A DNA stretch of 64,000 nt from an uncultured Draconibacterium sp. (GCF_963676735.1 NZ_OY781464.1:2575001-2639000); one strand, 5' to 3'; shown: positions 25,575 to 35,787, numbered from the stretch's first letter. Notes: a model not told the origin generated them from the sequence alone. Numbers and translations: made by a program.

Positions 25575-27479
25575 ATGAGAACCATTGTTGAACTATTTGA
25601 AACGGCAGTTGCCAACTACCCCGACAATCCGTATTTATGGGAAAAAACAAAAGGTGAATTCCAGCCCACCACCTACAAGCAGACCCGCGAAAAGGTATTG
25701 GATTTGGCTGCCGGGCTCATACAACTTGGTTTTAAAAAAGGCGACCGGGCAGCACTGGTTGCCGATGGGCGTAACGACTGGATAATTAGCGAACTAGGCA
25801 TGCTTTACGCCGGTGGAATAAATGTCCCGCTTTCTATTCGCTTACAAAATAACGAACTGGCTTTTCGTATTAAACACAGTGGCAGCAAGTATATCTTTGT
25901 TTCAAAATTGCATGCCGAAAAGGTAGAAGAAATTCGGGATGAACTGCCCGACCTGGAAAAAGTAATTTATATTGACGGGAAAGAAAATCCGGGTGAAAAT
26001 GATATTAACTATGACGAGCTTTTAAGAAATGGTGCCAGTTACCGCAAAGCAAACAAGCAGCTAACCGAATCGGTTTGGAAGGCCATAGAAGCAGATGATG
26101 TTGCCAATATTTCATACACATCGGGAACTACAGCCGACCCAAAGGGAATTATGCTTACCCATCTTAATTACGCTGCCAATGTGGTACAATCCAACTCTTT
26201 GCTCGATATGCAATCAGAATGGATAACACTGGCCATTTTACCCTGGGACCATGCTTTTGCTCACACCACCTGCCTTTATGTTTTTATGTACAAAGGAGCC
26301 AGTATTGCCTCGGTTGAAATAGGCAACTCTCCCATGGAAACACTGCGTAATATTCCTAAAAACATCCAGGAAATAAAACCAACTTTAATGATGAGTGTTC
26401 CTGCCTATTCTAAAACTTTCAGAAAAAACATTGAAGCAGGAATACGCAAAAAAGGAGAGTTTTTATATAAAGTTTTCCAGTTTGCGCTAAAAGTTGCTTA
26501 TGCCCACAACGGATATGGCAATAACAGGGGAAAAGGCTGGCGCTTTTTTCTTAAACCACTGTACTGGCTATTCGACCAGATTCTTTTTTCGAAAGTGCGC
26601 GCCGGCTTTGGCGGAAACCTGAAGTTTTTTATCGGTGGCGGGGCACTGCTCGATGTTGAATTACAACGGTTCTTTTATGCCGTTGGCTTACCTATTTGCC
26701 AGGGATACGGCCTTACTGAGGCAGCACCTGTAATTTCATCAAACGTGCCGCATGATGTGATTTTTGGTTCATCAGGAAAATTGGTGAAAAACCTTGAAAT
26801 AAAAATAATTGACGAGGACGGAAACGAACTGCCAAACGGACAAAAAGGCGAAATTGCCGTAAAAGGCGATAATGTAATGAAAGGCTATTGGAACAACCCC
26901 ACTGCCACTTCTGAAACTTTAGTTAATGGCTGGTTACACACGGGCGATATGGGCTATATGGCCGACGATGGTTTCTTGTATGTTTTGGGCCGTTTTAAAA
27001 GTTTGCTTATTGGTAACGACGGCGAGAAATACAGTCCGGAAGGCATTGAAGAAGCGCTGGTAGATCAATCGCCATACATTCAGCAGATAATGCTTTACAA
27101 CAATCAAAATCCTTACACGGTTGGAATGGTAGTACCAGAAATGGAAGCCATTAACCGGGAACTTAAAAACAAAGGAATTGAGAAAGAAAGCGATGAGGCA
27201 GTTCGAGCTGGTATAGATATTATTCAGAACGAAATTAACGAATATAAAAAGGGCGGCAAATTCGAAGGATCGTTCCCCGAACGATGGCTACCTGCTACTG
27301 TTGCTATTTTGCCCGAGGCTTTTACAACCGATAATAAAATGCTGAATGCCACCATGAAAATGGTTCGCGATAAAGTGAGTGCCCATTTCGCCAATGAACT
27401 GGAATTTTTATATACACCTGAAGCCAAAAATATTCAGAACGAATTAAATAGTACCGCCCTAAAAAAATGGCTAAGCTAG
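25575..27479 (+). CDS. AMP-forming long-chain acyl-CoA synthetase
   Basis: 634 residues. Activates fatty acids to acyl-AMP and then acyl-CoA. Adenylate-forming motifs in order: ISYTSGTTADPKGIMLTH (P-loop-like, near residue 177), YGLTEAAPVISS near 375, GWLHTGDMGYMADDGFLYVLGR near 455, and GEKYSPEGIEEAL with the A8 region near 490. Length fits long-chain (FadD/FAA-type) ligases of Bacteroidota. No signal peptide. It stands alone between galM and the T6SS cluster; the exact chain-length preference cannot be read from sequence. Confidence 0.88.
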   Translation: MRTIVELFETAVANYPDNPYLWEKTKGEFQPTTYKQTREKVLDLAAGLIQLGFKKGDRAALVADGRNDWIISELGMLYAGGINVPLSIRLQNNELAFRIKHSGSKYIFVSKLHAEKVEEIRDELPDLEKVIYIDGKENPGENDINYDELLRNGASYRKANKQLTESVWKAIEADDVANISYTSGTTADPKGIMLTHLNYAANVVQSNSLLDMQSEWITLAILPWDHAFAHTTCLYVFMYKGASIASVEIGNSPMETLRNIPKNIQEIKPTLMMSVPAYSKTFRKNIEAGIRKKGEFLYKVFQFALKVAYAHNGYGNNRGKGWRFFLKPLYWLFDQILFSKVRAGFGGNLKFFIGGGALLDVELQRFFYAVGLPICQGYGLTEAAPVISSNVPHDVIFGSSGKLVKNLEIKIIDEDGNELPNGQKGEIAVKGDNVMKGYWNNPTATSETLVNGWLHTGDMGYMADDGFLYVLGRFKSLLIGNDGEKYSPEGIEEALVDQSPYIQQIMLYNNQNPYTVGMVVPEMEAINRELKNKGIEKESDEAVRAGIDIIQNEINEYKKGGKFEGSFPERWLPATVAILPEAFTTDNKMLNATMKMVRDKVSAHFANELEFLYTPEAKNIQNELNSTALKKWLS

Positions 27480-27495
27480 TTGCTGGAAAGTAATA

Positions 27496-27547
27496 CGACT
27501 ACAGATTTGTTCTGAACTTAAAAAAGTAAGGTACAAATCGGTAGTCG
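27496..27547. repeat. Long hairpin downstream of the acyl-CoA ligase gene
   Basis: Arms CGACTACAGATTTGTTC (27496-27512) and GTACAAATCGGTAGTCG (27531-27547) pair over 17 positions with two mismatches. It starts 17 bases after the stop codon and may stop or stabilise transcripts, although no T-run follows. The rest of the 27480-27895 gap shows no further feature that I can support. Confidence 0.6.
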
Positions 27548-27895
27548 GATTTATCCATCTTCTCTACTGTTTACCGGCCCCATTCTTATAAGGTGCAAAC
27601 TACTGCATGTGCTTTGTCTTGAATAATCTGACAATCCAATTTCATCACCATTAAACAATGTTTTAAATTTTGGTAACTATTTCCTGTCAATAACTTGACA
27701 ATGATTGAATAATGCCGTAAATTGTACTTAATACGGACACTACTTTACTTCTTTTTGAAGTTCTCTGCACCACATTTTGATAGAAAATAAAAACAGCAAA
27801 TTGGTTTTTCTGTCAATCGGTTTATAAAATATCAATCATCCAATTAAGTACATCCAAAGCCAGGGTTGCAATGGTAAACTATAAAACAACCTGAA

Positions 27896-30385
27896 ATGGA
27901 CTTTGTACTTTCCGACAAACTAAAACAAGCTATAAACATTGCCCAGGCTATTGCCAAAGAATTTATGAATGCTGAATTCTCTCCGGCACACCTGCTCAAA
28001 GCCTTGCTGCACAAAGAAATTGGATTAATTCCCCTGCTGGAAGCCATGAACAAAGATTTTTATTACATGGAAGAATGGGCCGAAATGCGTATTGAAACTT
28101 ATCCGAAAGCAAGTAAAATAAGCGATCAGCCCAAGGCCGATATTGATGTAAAAGCTGTTTTTAACGAAGCCGATAATGTACGACTGAAAATCTCGGAAGA
28201 TACAATTACACCCGAATGTGTGCTTATTGCATTAACCATTCCGGGTGTTGGTTTTACCTATGAACAGCTAAAAACGTTTAACCTGAAGGAACAGGAATTG
28301 CTCGACCAGGTAATTGAACAAGCAAACCTAGAAAATGTAATTGGTGCTGATGAAAAAAAACAGGAAGAAGGGACCACTAAAAGCTCCACAAAAAAACAAA
28401 CAGCACTGTTAAAATATTGCACCGATTTAACAACCGAAGCACAGCAGGGTAAACTCGATCCTGTTGTAAGCCGCGATAAAGAAATTAGAATGATGGCCGA
28501 AATACTGGGCCGAAGATCGAAACCCAATGTAATTATTATGGGCGACCCGGGTGTTGGGAAAACCGCCCTGGTGCACGGATTTGCACAAAATATTGTTGCC
28601 GGCAAAGTTCCTGAAAACCTGAAAAACGTAAAAATATTTGAACTTGATTTTGGCTCACTTATCGCTGGGGCATCGTACAAAGGAGAAGTGGAAGACCGGC
28701 TAAAAAATATTATTAAGGAAATAGAGCAGTACGAAAAAGCGATTCTTTTTATTGATGAAATACACATGCTACTTGATAACCAGGCAGGGGCATCAGGAGC
28801 AGCAAACCTACTAAAACCCGAGCTCGACAAAGGCAAACTAACCGTAATCGGCACCACCTCTATCGATAATTATACCAAAACCATCGAAAACGACGAGGCC
28901 TTCAAAAGAAAGTTTGAAATACTTAAAATTGAAGAACCCGATACTGCCGGATGTATGCGCATGCTCGAAAAAATAATTCCGGTTTACGAAGAACATCATA
29001 AAATAAAAGTAAGTAAAGAAAACCTTGAAGAGGCAGTACTGCTATCAAAACGCTACCTGAAAGAGCGCTGCCTGCCGGATGCTGCTATAGACCTCATCGA
29101 CCGTTCAATGGCTGTTGTTAAAATGATGCAGGATACGAGCCAAGCCGAAATAGAATCGTTACGTAATGAATTATCGGATTACATCGGTAATAAAAATGCC
29201 TTGTCTGAAGAAGAACTCAAAAAGGAAATTTTATGGTTTAATTCGCAGTTAAAAGAACGACTTAGCCCTGTTATACTGATTAAACTAAATGAAGAACAGC
29301 AAGTTGAATCGGCATCGAGCATAGCGGAAATGCAAAGCATGCTGAATAAAACCCTGGAAAACCTTTCAGCCATTGCAAAAGAAACAAACGACACGCTCGA
29401 GAAATCGGATTTGGCCGCCGTGGTGGCCCATAAAACGGGAGTACCAATTGGGAAAGTGCAGACCCAGGAAAAAGAACGCCTGCTTAACATTGAAAGCCAT
29501 TTGCAAAAGCGTGTGGTTGGCCAAAATCATGGCATTAAAAGTATTGCAGAAGCGATTCGCGAATCACGCTCGGGATTAAGCAAACCCGGGCAACCTATCG
29601 GTTCGTTTTTCTTTTTAGGGCCTACAGGAACAGGAAAAACCGAACTGGCAAAAACACTGGCCGAATTTCTGTTTAACGACGAAACTGCACTAATTCGCTT
29701 CGATATGTCGGAATTTAAAGAAGAACACTCAGCTGCCCTGCTTTATGGCGCACCTCCGGGTTACGTGGGGTACGAAGAAGGCGGTTTGCTGGTTAATAAA
29801 ATTCGGCAAAAACCCTATGCCATTGTACTTTTTGATGAGATTGAGAAAGCACATACTTCGGTATTCGACATTTTTTTGCAAATTCTTGATGAAGGCAAAC
29901 TGCATGACCGTTTAGGAAAAGAAGGCGATTTTTCAAATGCTGTTATTCTCTTTACCTCGAATATAGGCAGTTCATACATTGTTGATGAATTTGCCAAAGG
30001 CAATGTTCCGCCATCAGACAAGCTGGCCGAAATTATGGAAAATTATTTCCGCCCCGAGTTTTTAGGCAGACTGACAGAAATCATTCCTTTTGCTCCAATC
30101 AGCGAAGAAAATGTGGTGAAAATTTTTGATATCCATTTAAAAACCCTCTACAAATCACTTGCTGCACAAGGCATTGAATTAATCATTCAGCAAGAAGCAA
30201 AAGAAGTGCTGGCAAAATCGGGATTTACACCAAAATTTGGTGCACGTCCCCTTTTGGGGGTCATCCGGAATAAACTCCGCCGACCACTTTCTAAAAAAAT
30301 AATTGCAGGAGAAATTTCCAAAGGATCAAAACTTCAGCTATCACTTGATGAGAACAAGGATTTGAAATGGGAAACATTAGCGTAA
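27896..30385 (+). CDS. tssH: T6SS sheath-disassembly ATPase TssH (ClpV)
   Basis: 829 residues, a double AAA+ ClpB/ClpV-type unfoldase. The N-terminal Clp repeat domain covers about residues 1-150. The first ATPase has Walker A GDPGVGKTALVHG and Walker B ILFIDEIHMLL. A middle helical region follows, then the second ATPase with GPTGTGKTELAKT and VLFDEIEKAH. It disassembles the contracted TssBC sheath for reuse. It starts the + strand T6SS block, 33 bases before tssB. The position next to sheath genes separates it from housekeeping ClpB. Confidence 0.92.
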   Translation: MDFVLSDKLKQAINIAQAIAKEFMNAEFSPAHLLKALLHKEIGLIPLLEAMNKDFYYMEEWAEMRIETYPKASKISDQPKADIDVKAVFNEADNVRLKISEDTITPECVLIALTIPGVGFTYEQLKTFNLKEQELLDQVIEQANLENVIGADEKKQEEGTTKSSTKKQTALLKYCTDLTTEAQQGKLDPVVSRDKEIRMMAEILGRRSKPNVIIMGDPGVGKTALVHGFAQNIVAGKVPENLKNVKIFELDFGSLIAGASYKGEVEDRLKNIIKEIEQYEKAILFIDEIHMLLDNQAGASGAANLLKPELDKGKLTVIGTTSIDNYTKTIENDEAFKRKFEILKIEEPDTAGCMRMLEKIIPVYEEHHKIKVSKENLEEAVLLSKRYLKERCLPDAAIDLIDRSMAVVKMMQDTSQAEIESLRNELSDYIGNKNALSEEELKKEILWFNSQLKERLSPVILIKLNEEQQVESASSIAEMQSMLNKTLENLSAIAKETNDTLEKSDLAAVVAHKTGVPIGKVQTQEKERLLNIESHLQKRVVGQNHGIKSIAEAIRESRSGLSKPGQPIGSFFFLGPTGTGKTELAKTLAEFLFNDETALIRFDMSEFKEEHSAALLYGAPPGYVGYEEGGLLVNKIRQKPYAIVLFDEIEKAHTSVFDIFLQILDEGKLHDRLGKEGDFSNAVILFTSNIGSSYIVDEFAKGNVPPSDKLAEIMENYFRPEFLGRLTEIIPFAPISEENVVKIFDIHLKTLYKSLAAQGIELIIQQEAKEVLAKSGFTPKFGARPLLGVIRNKLRRPLSKKIIAGEISKGSKLQLSLDENKDLKWETLA

Positions 30386-30417
30386 ATACAATAATTTCTA
30401 ACTTAAAATAAACGATT

Positions 30418-30864
30418 ATGCAAGAGTATGGAATAGGCGGAACAGAAGTAAAAGGCGATGCCAGTGAAGCATTTGCCGAAATACCGCAAAACCGAACTTT
30501 ATTTTGTGAAAAACTTACCGGCGATGCACCTATAAAGCCACAGATTGTGGAGGGACTGCAAACCATCGATGATGTTTTTGAACATTACAAGCCAAAAGTT
30601 GACGTGGAGTTTGAAGACAGCGAAGGGGTAGGCAAAGAAGAAAGCCTGTCATTCAGAGGATTATCAGATTTTGGAATGAAAGGAATAACTGCGCAAAGTG
30701 AGTTTCTAAAAGATTTAAATATTGAAAAAGAGCAATACCAGAAAATTATTAAGCAGCTGAAAAGCAACAAACTATTGCGAAAAACACTAGAAAATCCGGA
30801 CTCAAAAGCCGACTTGCTTGGTGTTATGTATGCTTTAATAAAAGAACTGGAAGAAGCGAAGTAA
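30418..30864 (+). CDS. tssB: T6SS contractile sheath small subunit TssB (VipA)
   Basis: 148 residues. The segment VFEHYKPKVDVEFEDSEG near residue 60, followed by LSFRGLSDFGMKGI, matches the conserved TssB sheath region; the C-terminal half is helical (SEFLKDLNIEKEQYQKIIKQL). Together with TssC it builds the cytoplasmic contractile sheath. It lies 40 bases before tssC and directly after tssH, in one apparent operon. Confidence 0.9.
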   Translation: MQEYGIGGTEVKGDASEAFAEIPQNRTLFCEKLTGDAPIKPQIVEGLQTIDDVFEHYKPKVDVEFEDSEGVGKEESLSFRGLSDFGMKGITAQSEFLKDLNIEKEQYQKIIKQLKSNKLLRKTLENPDSKADLLGVMYALIKELEEAK

Positions 30865-30903
30865 TTACTGACCCAAAATTATTAACACTTAAAAATTAAA
30901 GTT

Positions 30904-32289
30904 ATGGCAGAATTAGAGAGCGCACAAAATATTGCTCAATACAAAGAAAAAGTAGCAGAAAATGTAAAAGGAATTGAAAATCCGGCGGAACAATTAAAAA
31001 CCGGTCTCGATAAATTAGCCGGAAGCGGTGGTTTCGATCTTCTGGAAATGGCCTTTAAAGGTGTTGAAAACATGAATCCGGAACGAAAAGCCAGAAAACG
31101 TATTTTCCTGTCCGAATCAGCCTATAAAAACGAACGCGACGAGTTGAAAAAAACACTTCAACTTTGGGCAGCCGTTCTGGAATCTTCGAACAGTATTTCG
31201 GATATGGTTGAAGCCAGCGAAAAAAATATTGAAGTAGCCGAAAAAACTTACAAATCAAATATGGCAAAAGCCATTGAAGCCACTAAGGACCTGGAACGTT
31301 CCTATCGCTCGGCAGCACTGTTTTTCAAAAATACAGAAAGCACCAAACTTAAAAACCTATCGGTATTAAATGCCGACCTTGATCAGTTAAAAGACCTCGA
31401 CGATACCCGTTTTATTGATGCCGTGCAGGCCGAATTGGTAAACAATTTCGACCGCCTTGACCTACGCGATAATTATGGGATTTTAGTAGTACCAGGCTAC
31501 CTTGGATCGAACAAGGTGGTTGAGAAATGGGCAAAAATAGCACACGACAATAAGGTAATGCTCGTAACTGATTTTGAACACCTCGATAATCCTGACGATG
31601 TGATGGACCTGTTTGAAATGGCCAACTTAACCGGTGGCGACATGTATCGGTCGAACGTAATGATGGCCTGTAACTGGCTGGTTGGAAGAGATAAAATTGA
31701 CGAAATTGGCGAAGATGAAGAGCTATTTGTTCCACCGTCAGGAGCTCTGGCCGGAACTATTTACAACACACTAATGTCGCAGGTGGCGGCGGGTAAAAAA
31801 CATGGTGGTCTTAACGAAGTAGATGGTGTGGCCTTCGACCTGAAAAAAAGTGAAATTGCCAATCTTGAAAAAATGGGATTAGTGCCCATGGTTAACGAAT
31901 ATGGCAAAGTAATGGCTTTTTCGGCAAAAACACTTTTTAATGGCGACAACCTTGGCCTGCAAACCTACTCTGTTGTCAGAGTTTTCGACTACGTTACCAA
32001 AGTAATGATGGATTTTCTGAACCGCAGGGCTTTTGAGAATTTTAATGTAAAAACACGAAAAGAAATTCTTTCGCAAATTGTTAAATTTCTCGACAGCATT
32101 ACCGGCCCCGGCAAACTTATTGAAAACTTTTCGGTAAAACGTTTCGAGCAAGACCCCGTGCAAAAAGACCGTATCTATCTTGATATTCATATGACTCCTT
32201 ATTTCCCGGCCAAAAATTTCATGATAAAAATGGATGGACAAAAAGGCGATGATGGCACCGAATGGGATTCAGATTATGAACAAAACTAA
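30904..32289 (+). CDS. tssC: T6SS contractile sheath large subunit TssC (VipB)
   Basis: 461 residues, the usual length for TssC. An N-terminal helical part (ESSNSISDMVEASEKNIEVA) precedes the conserved sheath core with FIDAVQAELV, WAKIAHDNKVMLVTDF and a C-terminal domain ending in DIHMTPYFPAKNFMIKMDG. It polymerises with TssB into the sheath. It is followed after 44 bases by the first hcp-like gene. Confidence 0.92.
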   Translation: MAELESAQNIAQYKEKVAENVKGIENPAEQLKTGLDKLAGSGGFDLLEMAFKGVENMNPERKARKRIFLSESAYKNERDELKKTLQLWAAVLESSNSISDMVEASEKNIEVAEKTYKSNMAKAIEATKDLERSYRSAALFFKNTESTKLKNLSVLNADLDQLKDLDDTRFIDAVQAELVNNFDRLDLRDNYGILVVPGYLGSNKVVEKWAKIAHDNKVMLVTDFEHLDNPDDVMDLFEMANLTGGDMYRSNVMMACNWLVGRDKIDEIGEDEELFVPPSGALAGTIYNTLMSQVAAGKKHGGLNEVDGVAFDLKKSEIANLEKMGLVPMVNEYGKVMAFSAKTLFNGDNLGLQTYSVVRVFDYVTKVMMDFLNRRAFENFNVKTRKEILSQIVKFLDSITGPGKLIENFSVKRFEQDPVQKDRIYLDIHMTPYFPAKNFMIKMDGQKGDDGTEWDSDYEQN

Positions 32290-32332
32290 TTTGATTGACA
32301 GCTTATTGTATAAATCTTAAAATAACCAAGTT

Positions 32333-32725
32333 ATGTTAGCAAAGTCGAATATTTCAGTAGAAGTGGATGGAAAAACCCATCCGTTACAAAGCTTTAGCTA
32401 CAGCCTCCGTCAGCTAACCGACCACACCGGTCAACCTGCTTCTGAAGTTCAGGGCGGAGAAATCCATTTTACACTCGAATCAACAGCACAAAATGAGTTT
32501 TTGGAATGGATGTGCGACAGTTTTATGCGTAAAGATGGCAAAATAACCATCATGAAAAGTGAAGAAGAAGGTAAACTAAAAGAATTCGAATTTAAGGAAG
32601 CTTTTGTTACCGATTTTAGCGAGTCGTTTGGCGAATCAGGAAACGGAATGATCACGATCTCTCTTTCTGCCAAAGAAATTCAAATGGGCAATGCATTGCA
32701 CAGCAACGAATGGCTGGATGATTAG
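32333..32725 (+). CDS. tssD: Hcp-family tube protein, paralogue 1
   Basis: 130 residues, beta-rich and without a signal peptide, as for Bacteroidota TssD/Hcp proteins. Features: an N-terminal strand region with the YSLRQLTDHTGQPASEV segment, GGEIHFTLES, and a C-terminal TISLSAKEIQMGN. Hcp hexamers stack into the inner tube expelled on sheath contraction. It is the first of three tandem, divergent paralogues with the same general pattern. Confidence 0.88.
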   Translation: MLAKSNISVEVDGKTHPLQSFSYSLRQLTDHTGQPASEVQGGEIHFTLESTAQNEFLEWMCDSFMRKDGKITIMKSEEEGKLKEFEFKEAFVTDFSESFGESGNGMITISLSAKEIQMGNALHSNEWLDD

Positions 32726-32767
32726 CCGGGTACCATCTTTTTTTGAAACAATTTAAATCTAAAAATT

Positions 32768-33160
32768 ATGTCATTTAAAGCAATATTTAAAACTACCGGC
32801 CAGGAATTTAGAGTATTAAGTTCCAGCTATAATGTTTACCGGGCCGTTGACGAAATGGGCAGGCCTACATCGTCAACTGTTGGTGGCGAAATAAGTATAA
32901 GCATGGAATCCAATGCAAACAACCTGTTTTTTGAGCACATCAGCATTGGCGAAATGTTAAAAGACGGCACCATTACTTACATAAAACGTAACGAGGAAGC
33001 TACAATGAGAGAACTTAGTTTCAAAAATGCATTTATCTCGTCGTTTAGCGAAACCTTCGACCACTCCGGGGGGTCGGGGGCCATGATAACTTCGATAACG
33101 CTGGTAGCCCAGGTAATAATAATGGGCAATGGCGAAATTATTAACGAATGGAAATCCTAA
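32768..33160 (+). CDS. tssD: Hcp-family tube protein, paralogue 2
   Basis: 130 residues, same layout as the preceding gene: VYRAVDEMGRPTSSTVGGEI, SMESNANNLFFEHI, and C-terminal MITSITLVAQVIIMGNG. Clearly divergent from paralogue 1 (roughly a third identical by eye). It could be an alternative tube subunit or carry a different effector in its lumen; which one is used structurally cannot be told from sequence. Confidence 0.87.
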   Translation: MSFKAIFKTTGQEFRVLSSSYNVYRAVDEMGRPTSSTVGGEISISMESNANNLFFEHISIGEMLKDGTITYIKRNEEATMRELSFKNAFISSFSETFDHSGGSGAMITSITLVAQVIIMGNGEIINEWKS

Positions 33161-33213
33161 AAAAGTTTCATTCGGTAAAACTTAATGCGAAAACCTGTTA
33201 AAGCAATATAATT

Positions 33214-33624
33214 ATGTCCTTATCAGCCCGTCTACATATATCAGGACACCGAAAAGAACAAAAAGGTATCCGAATCATCGAATGTGATTTTGAATTTTTA
33301 CAAAGTGTCGACAGCACAACAGGACAAATTAGCGGCAGAATGAAAGGGGGAAAAATCAATGTCCTTCTTGATATTGAAAACGATGGCGAATTGCTGCACT
33401 GGATGTTTAATAATGTGGTAAAAAACGGCAAAATCATTTTCATCGGCCCTCCTGAAGGGAAATCAGTAAAAACAATTGAATTTGAAAATGCCTACCTCAT
33501 TTATTATAAAGAAGTATTTAAGGAAGTTTCGAGTGTTACCATCAGAATAACAATTTCAGCACAGAAAATGATTATTGCCGGTGAACAAATGGAGAATTCG
33601 TGGACAGGTTTCAAAAATTATTAA
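33214..33624 (+). CDS. tssD: Hcp-family tube protein, paralogue 3 (divergent)
   Basis: 136 residues with the Hcp pattern DSTTGQISGRMKGGKINVLLD near the middle and ITISAQKMIIAGEQ near the end, but the most divergent of the three. It lies directly upstream of the VgrG gene (19-base gap), so it may be the cap-proximal or VgrG-adapted subunit; this is inference from position. Confidence 0.82.
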   Translation: MSLSARLHISGHRKEQKGIRIIECDFEFLQSVDSTTGQISGRMKGGKINVLLDIENDGELLHWMFNNVVKNGKIIFIGPPEGKSVKTIEFENAYLIYYKEVFKEVSSVTIRITISAQKMIIAGEQMENSWTGFKNY

Positions 33625-33643
33625 TCCAATAAAAGTGTAAAAG

Positions 33644-35482
33644 ATGGCTCTTGCATCAGCGGTGAAAATTGAAATTGAAGGAGTTGAGCTAAAAGACTAC
33701 ACTTCGCTTGAAATTAACCAGAGCATATATGGCATGAACTCGGTAAAAGTGGTTGCCCGGCTTGATGCCCTGGAAGAACTGGATAGTTTTGTAATTAATA
33801 AGTCTAAAACCTTTATTGGCTCGCCAATTGTAATAAATATTGATGTGAGCCCAAAAGGCGATGGAAGCGAACCGGGAAGGATTGTTTTTAAAGGCCTCAT
33901 TACTCATGTGCACGGGCTAAAATCGTCGTATCTTGATAATGAAAGCATTGCTTTATCGGCTAAAAGCCCCGAATTTCTTCTTGACGATATTCCCGGATGC
34001 CGATCGTTTGAAGCCAAAAATTTGAAACAAATTGTGGAAGAAGTACTCAAACCTTATCCGCGCGACTTGTTAAAATCAACGGTAAACACACGCAACACTA
34101 CACAATTTGAATATACAGTGCAATACAACGAAAGCAGCTATACTTTTCTGCGAAGATTGGCCACAAAATTTGGCGAATGGATGTTCTATGACGGTACCGA
34201 ATTGCATTTTGGAAAGCTAAACTCAAAACCAGCTACCGAACTCACTTTAGGACTTGACCAAACCAGTTTTGATTTTAAAATTAGCTTAAAACCACTTAAT
34301 TTCAATTACAAATTTTTTGATTACCACAAAAACCAAACAATTGAAAATAAGGCAACAAAATCAAAAGGCAAAAAGCAACAAAACGAAATTGGTGCTGTAG
34401 CCCACGACCAATCAGCCAAACATGGCATTTTTGAGCCGCAAACATTTATAAATCACCTGAATGTAAGTAAAGATGCCTATGCCAAACAGTTAACAGAAAT
34501 GGCCGAGCTCAAAGAAAATGCGCAGGCGGCAGGTATGTCAACCATAAACGGCCATAGCCTAAATCCTTTGGTAAAATTAGGCGGTAAAATAAAAATTAAG
34601 GCATTAAAAGTGGTCAAAAGCGGCGCAACCGATTATGGAGAATACATTGTTACCGAATTAAAACACCTCTGTGATAACTCCGGAAACTATAAAAATGAGT
34701 TTAAAGGAGTATCAGCAGAAGCAACAGTTCCGGACTATACCAATCCTGAAATACCTGTAGTTTGCGAACCACAAACAGCCATCGTTACCGACAATAAAGA
34801 CCCTGAAAAGCTGGGCCGAATAAGGGTAAGATTTGTATGGCAGCAAAACAGCGGGCAAAGTCCCTGGATAAGGGTTGCCAATCCGCATTCGGGAGTTGGA
34901 CGAGGAATGTACTTTACACCGGATATTGGCGACGAGGTATTAGTAGGTTTTGAGGGGCACAATCCGGAACGCCCTTTTGTTATTGGGAGTGTTTATAATG
35001 GCAACGGCAAACCACAAGACGATTTTCCGCAAAAAGCCAACAATATAAAAGGCATTATTTTTAACGGACTAAGTTTGCAATTTGATGAAGGCTCCGGTGC
35101 AACAACTATTCAAACACCGCAAAAAAAGAAATTCACGTTGGATGATAGTCAGAAAAAAATTATAATTGAAGACGAGAATAAAAATTCTATCGAACTTTCT
35201 CCTGATGGTATAACGCTGAACTGTATGAAAAACCTTTCAATTACAGTAACGGGCGATTTGTCGTTTACTGCCGGAGGAGCGATGACAATTACCGGCGGTA
35301 AGAGTCTGAATACTACCATCGGTAGTGCCGGGGCATTTTCTTACGGTGGCGCTTATAGTGTAAATTCTGGTGCTTCAGTAAGCCTTTCTGCAGCTACTGA
35401 TGCGAATATCAACGGAGGAAAATCAGCAAATTTAAATGGAGCAATGATTAATATTTTAGGAGCTCTTGTAAAAATAAACTAA
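33644..35482 (+). CDS. tssI: T6SS spike protein VgrG (TssI)
   Basis: 612 residues. The N-terminal gp27-like region spans about 1-370 (SYTFLRRLATKFGEWMFYDG is typical). The gp5 OB-fold follows around 375-460 (ATIVTDNKDPEKLGRIRVRF, then SPWIRVANPHSGVGRGMYF and GDEVLVGFE), then a C-terminal beta-helix needle with glycine-serine repeats. No extra effector domain is seen at the C terminus. The next gene, PAAR, starts 3 bases later and would cap this spike. Confidence 0.93.
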   Translation: MALASAVKIEIEGVELKDYTSLEINQSIYGMNSVKVVARLDALEELDSFVINKSKTFIGSPIVINIDVSPKGDGSEPGRIVFKGLITHVHGLKSSYLDNESIALSAKSPEFLLDDIPGCRSFEAKNLKQIVEEVLKPYPRDLLKSTVNTRNTTQFEYTVQYNESSYTFLRRLATKFGEWMFYDGTELHFGKLNSKPATELTLGLDQTSFDFKISLKPLNFNYKFFDYHKNQTIENKATKSKGKKQQNEIGAVAHDQSAKHGIFEPQTFINHLNVSKDAYAKQLTEMAELKENAQAAGMSTINGHSLNPLVKLGGKIKIKALKVVKSGATDYGEYIVTELKHLCDNSGNYKNEFKGVSAEATVPDYTNPEIPVVCEPQTAIVTDNKDPEKLGRIRVRFVWQQNSGQSPWIRVANPHSGVGRGMYFTPDIGDEVLVGFEGHNPERPFVIGSVYNGNGKPQDDFPQKANNIKGIIFNGLSLQFDEGSGATTIQTPQKKKFTLDDSQKKIIIEDENKNSIELSPDGITLNCMKNLSITVTGDLSFTAGGAMTITGGKSLNTTIGSAGAFSYGGAYSVNSGASVSLSAATDANINGGKSANLNGAMINILGALVKIN

Positions 35483-35484
35483 CC

Positions 35485-35787
35485 ATGGGACAACCAGCTG
35501 CCAGAATTATGGATATGCATGCATGCCCGGCACAAACACCGGCATTTCCTTCGCCAATACCACACGTAGGCGGCCCAGTTATGGGGCCTGGTGTACCCAA
35601 TGTACTTATTGGCGGGTTACCTGCTGCTGTTGTTGGCGATACTTGTATATGCGTTGGACCACCTGATCCCATTGCCCAGGGATCGACAACAGTTTTGATT
35701 GGAGGTCGTCCTGCTGCCCGATTGGGTGACAGTACTGCCCACGGTGGAAAAATTGTTATGGGATGGCCCACTGTTTTAATAGGCTAA
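35485..35787 (+). CDS. PAAR-domain spike tip protein
   Basis: 100 residues, essentially a single PAAR domain: MGQPAARIMDMHACPAQ, GGPVMGPGVPNVLIGGLPAA, then GSTTVLIGGRPAARLGDSTA and HGGKIVMGWPTVLIG. Histidines and cysteines typical of the zinc site are present. It forms the sharp tip on the VgrG trimer and can recruit effectors. Its close spacing to vgrG and the Fic-like gene suggests one delivery module. Confidence 0.92.
   Translation: MGQPAARIMDMHACPAQTPAFPSPIPHVGGPVMGPGVPNVLIGGLPAAVVGDTCICVGPPDPIAQGSTTVLIGGRPAARLGDSTAHGGKIVMGWPTVLIG

Noticed and set aside
28258..28857. 199-codon - strand ORF inside tssH, a 175-codon + strand ORF at 45480-46007 in the TPR gene and a 229-codon + strand ORF at 54405-55094 in the amidase gene
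   Set aside because: Antisense shadows of long genes with clear domain motifs; no recognisable protein pattern of their own.
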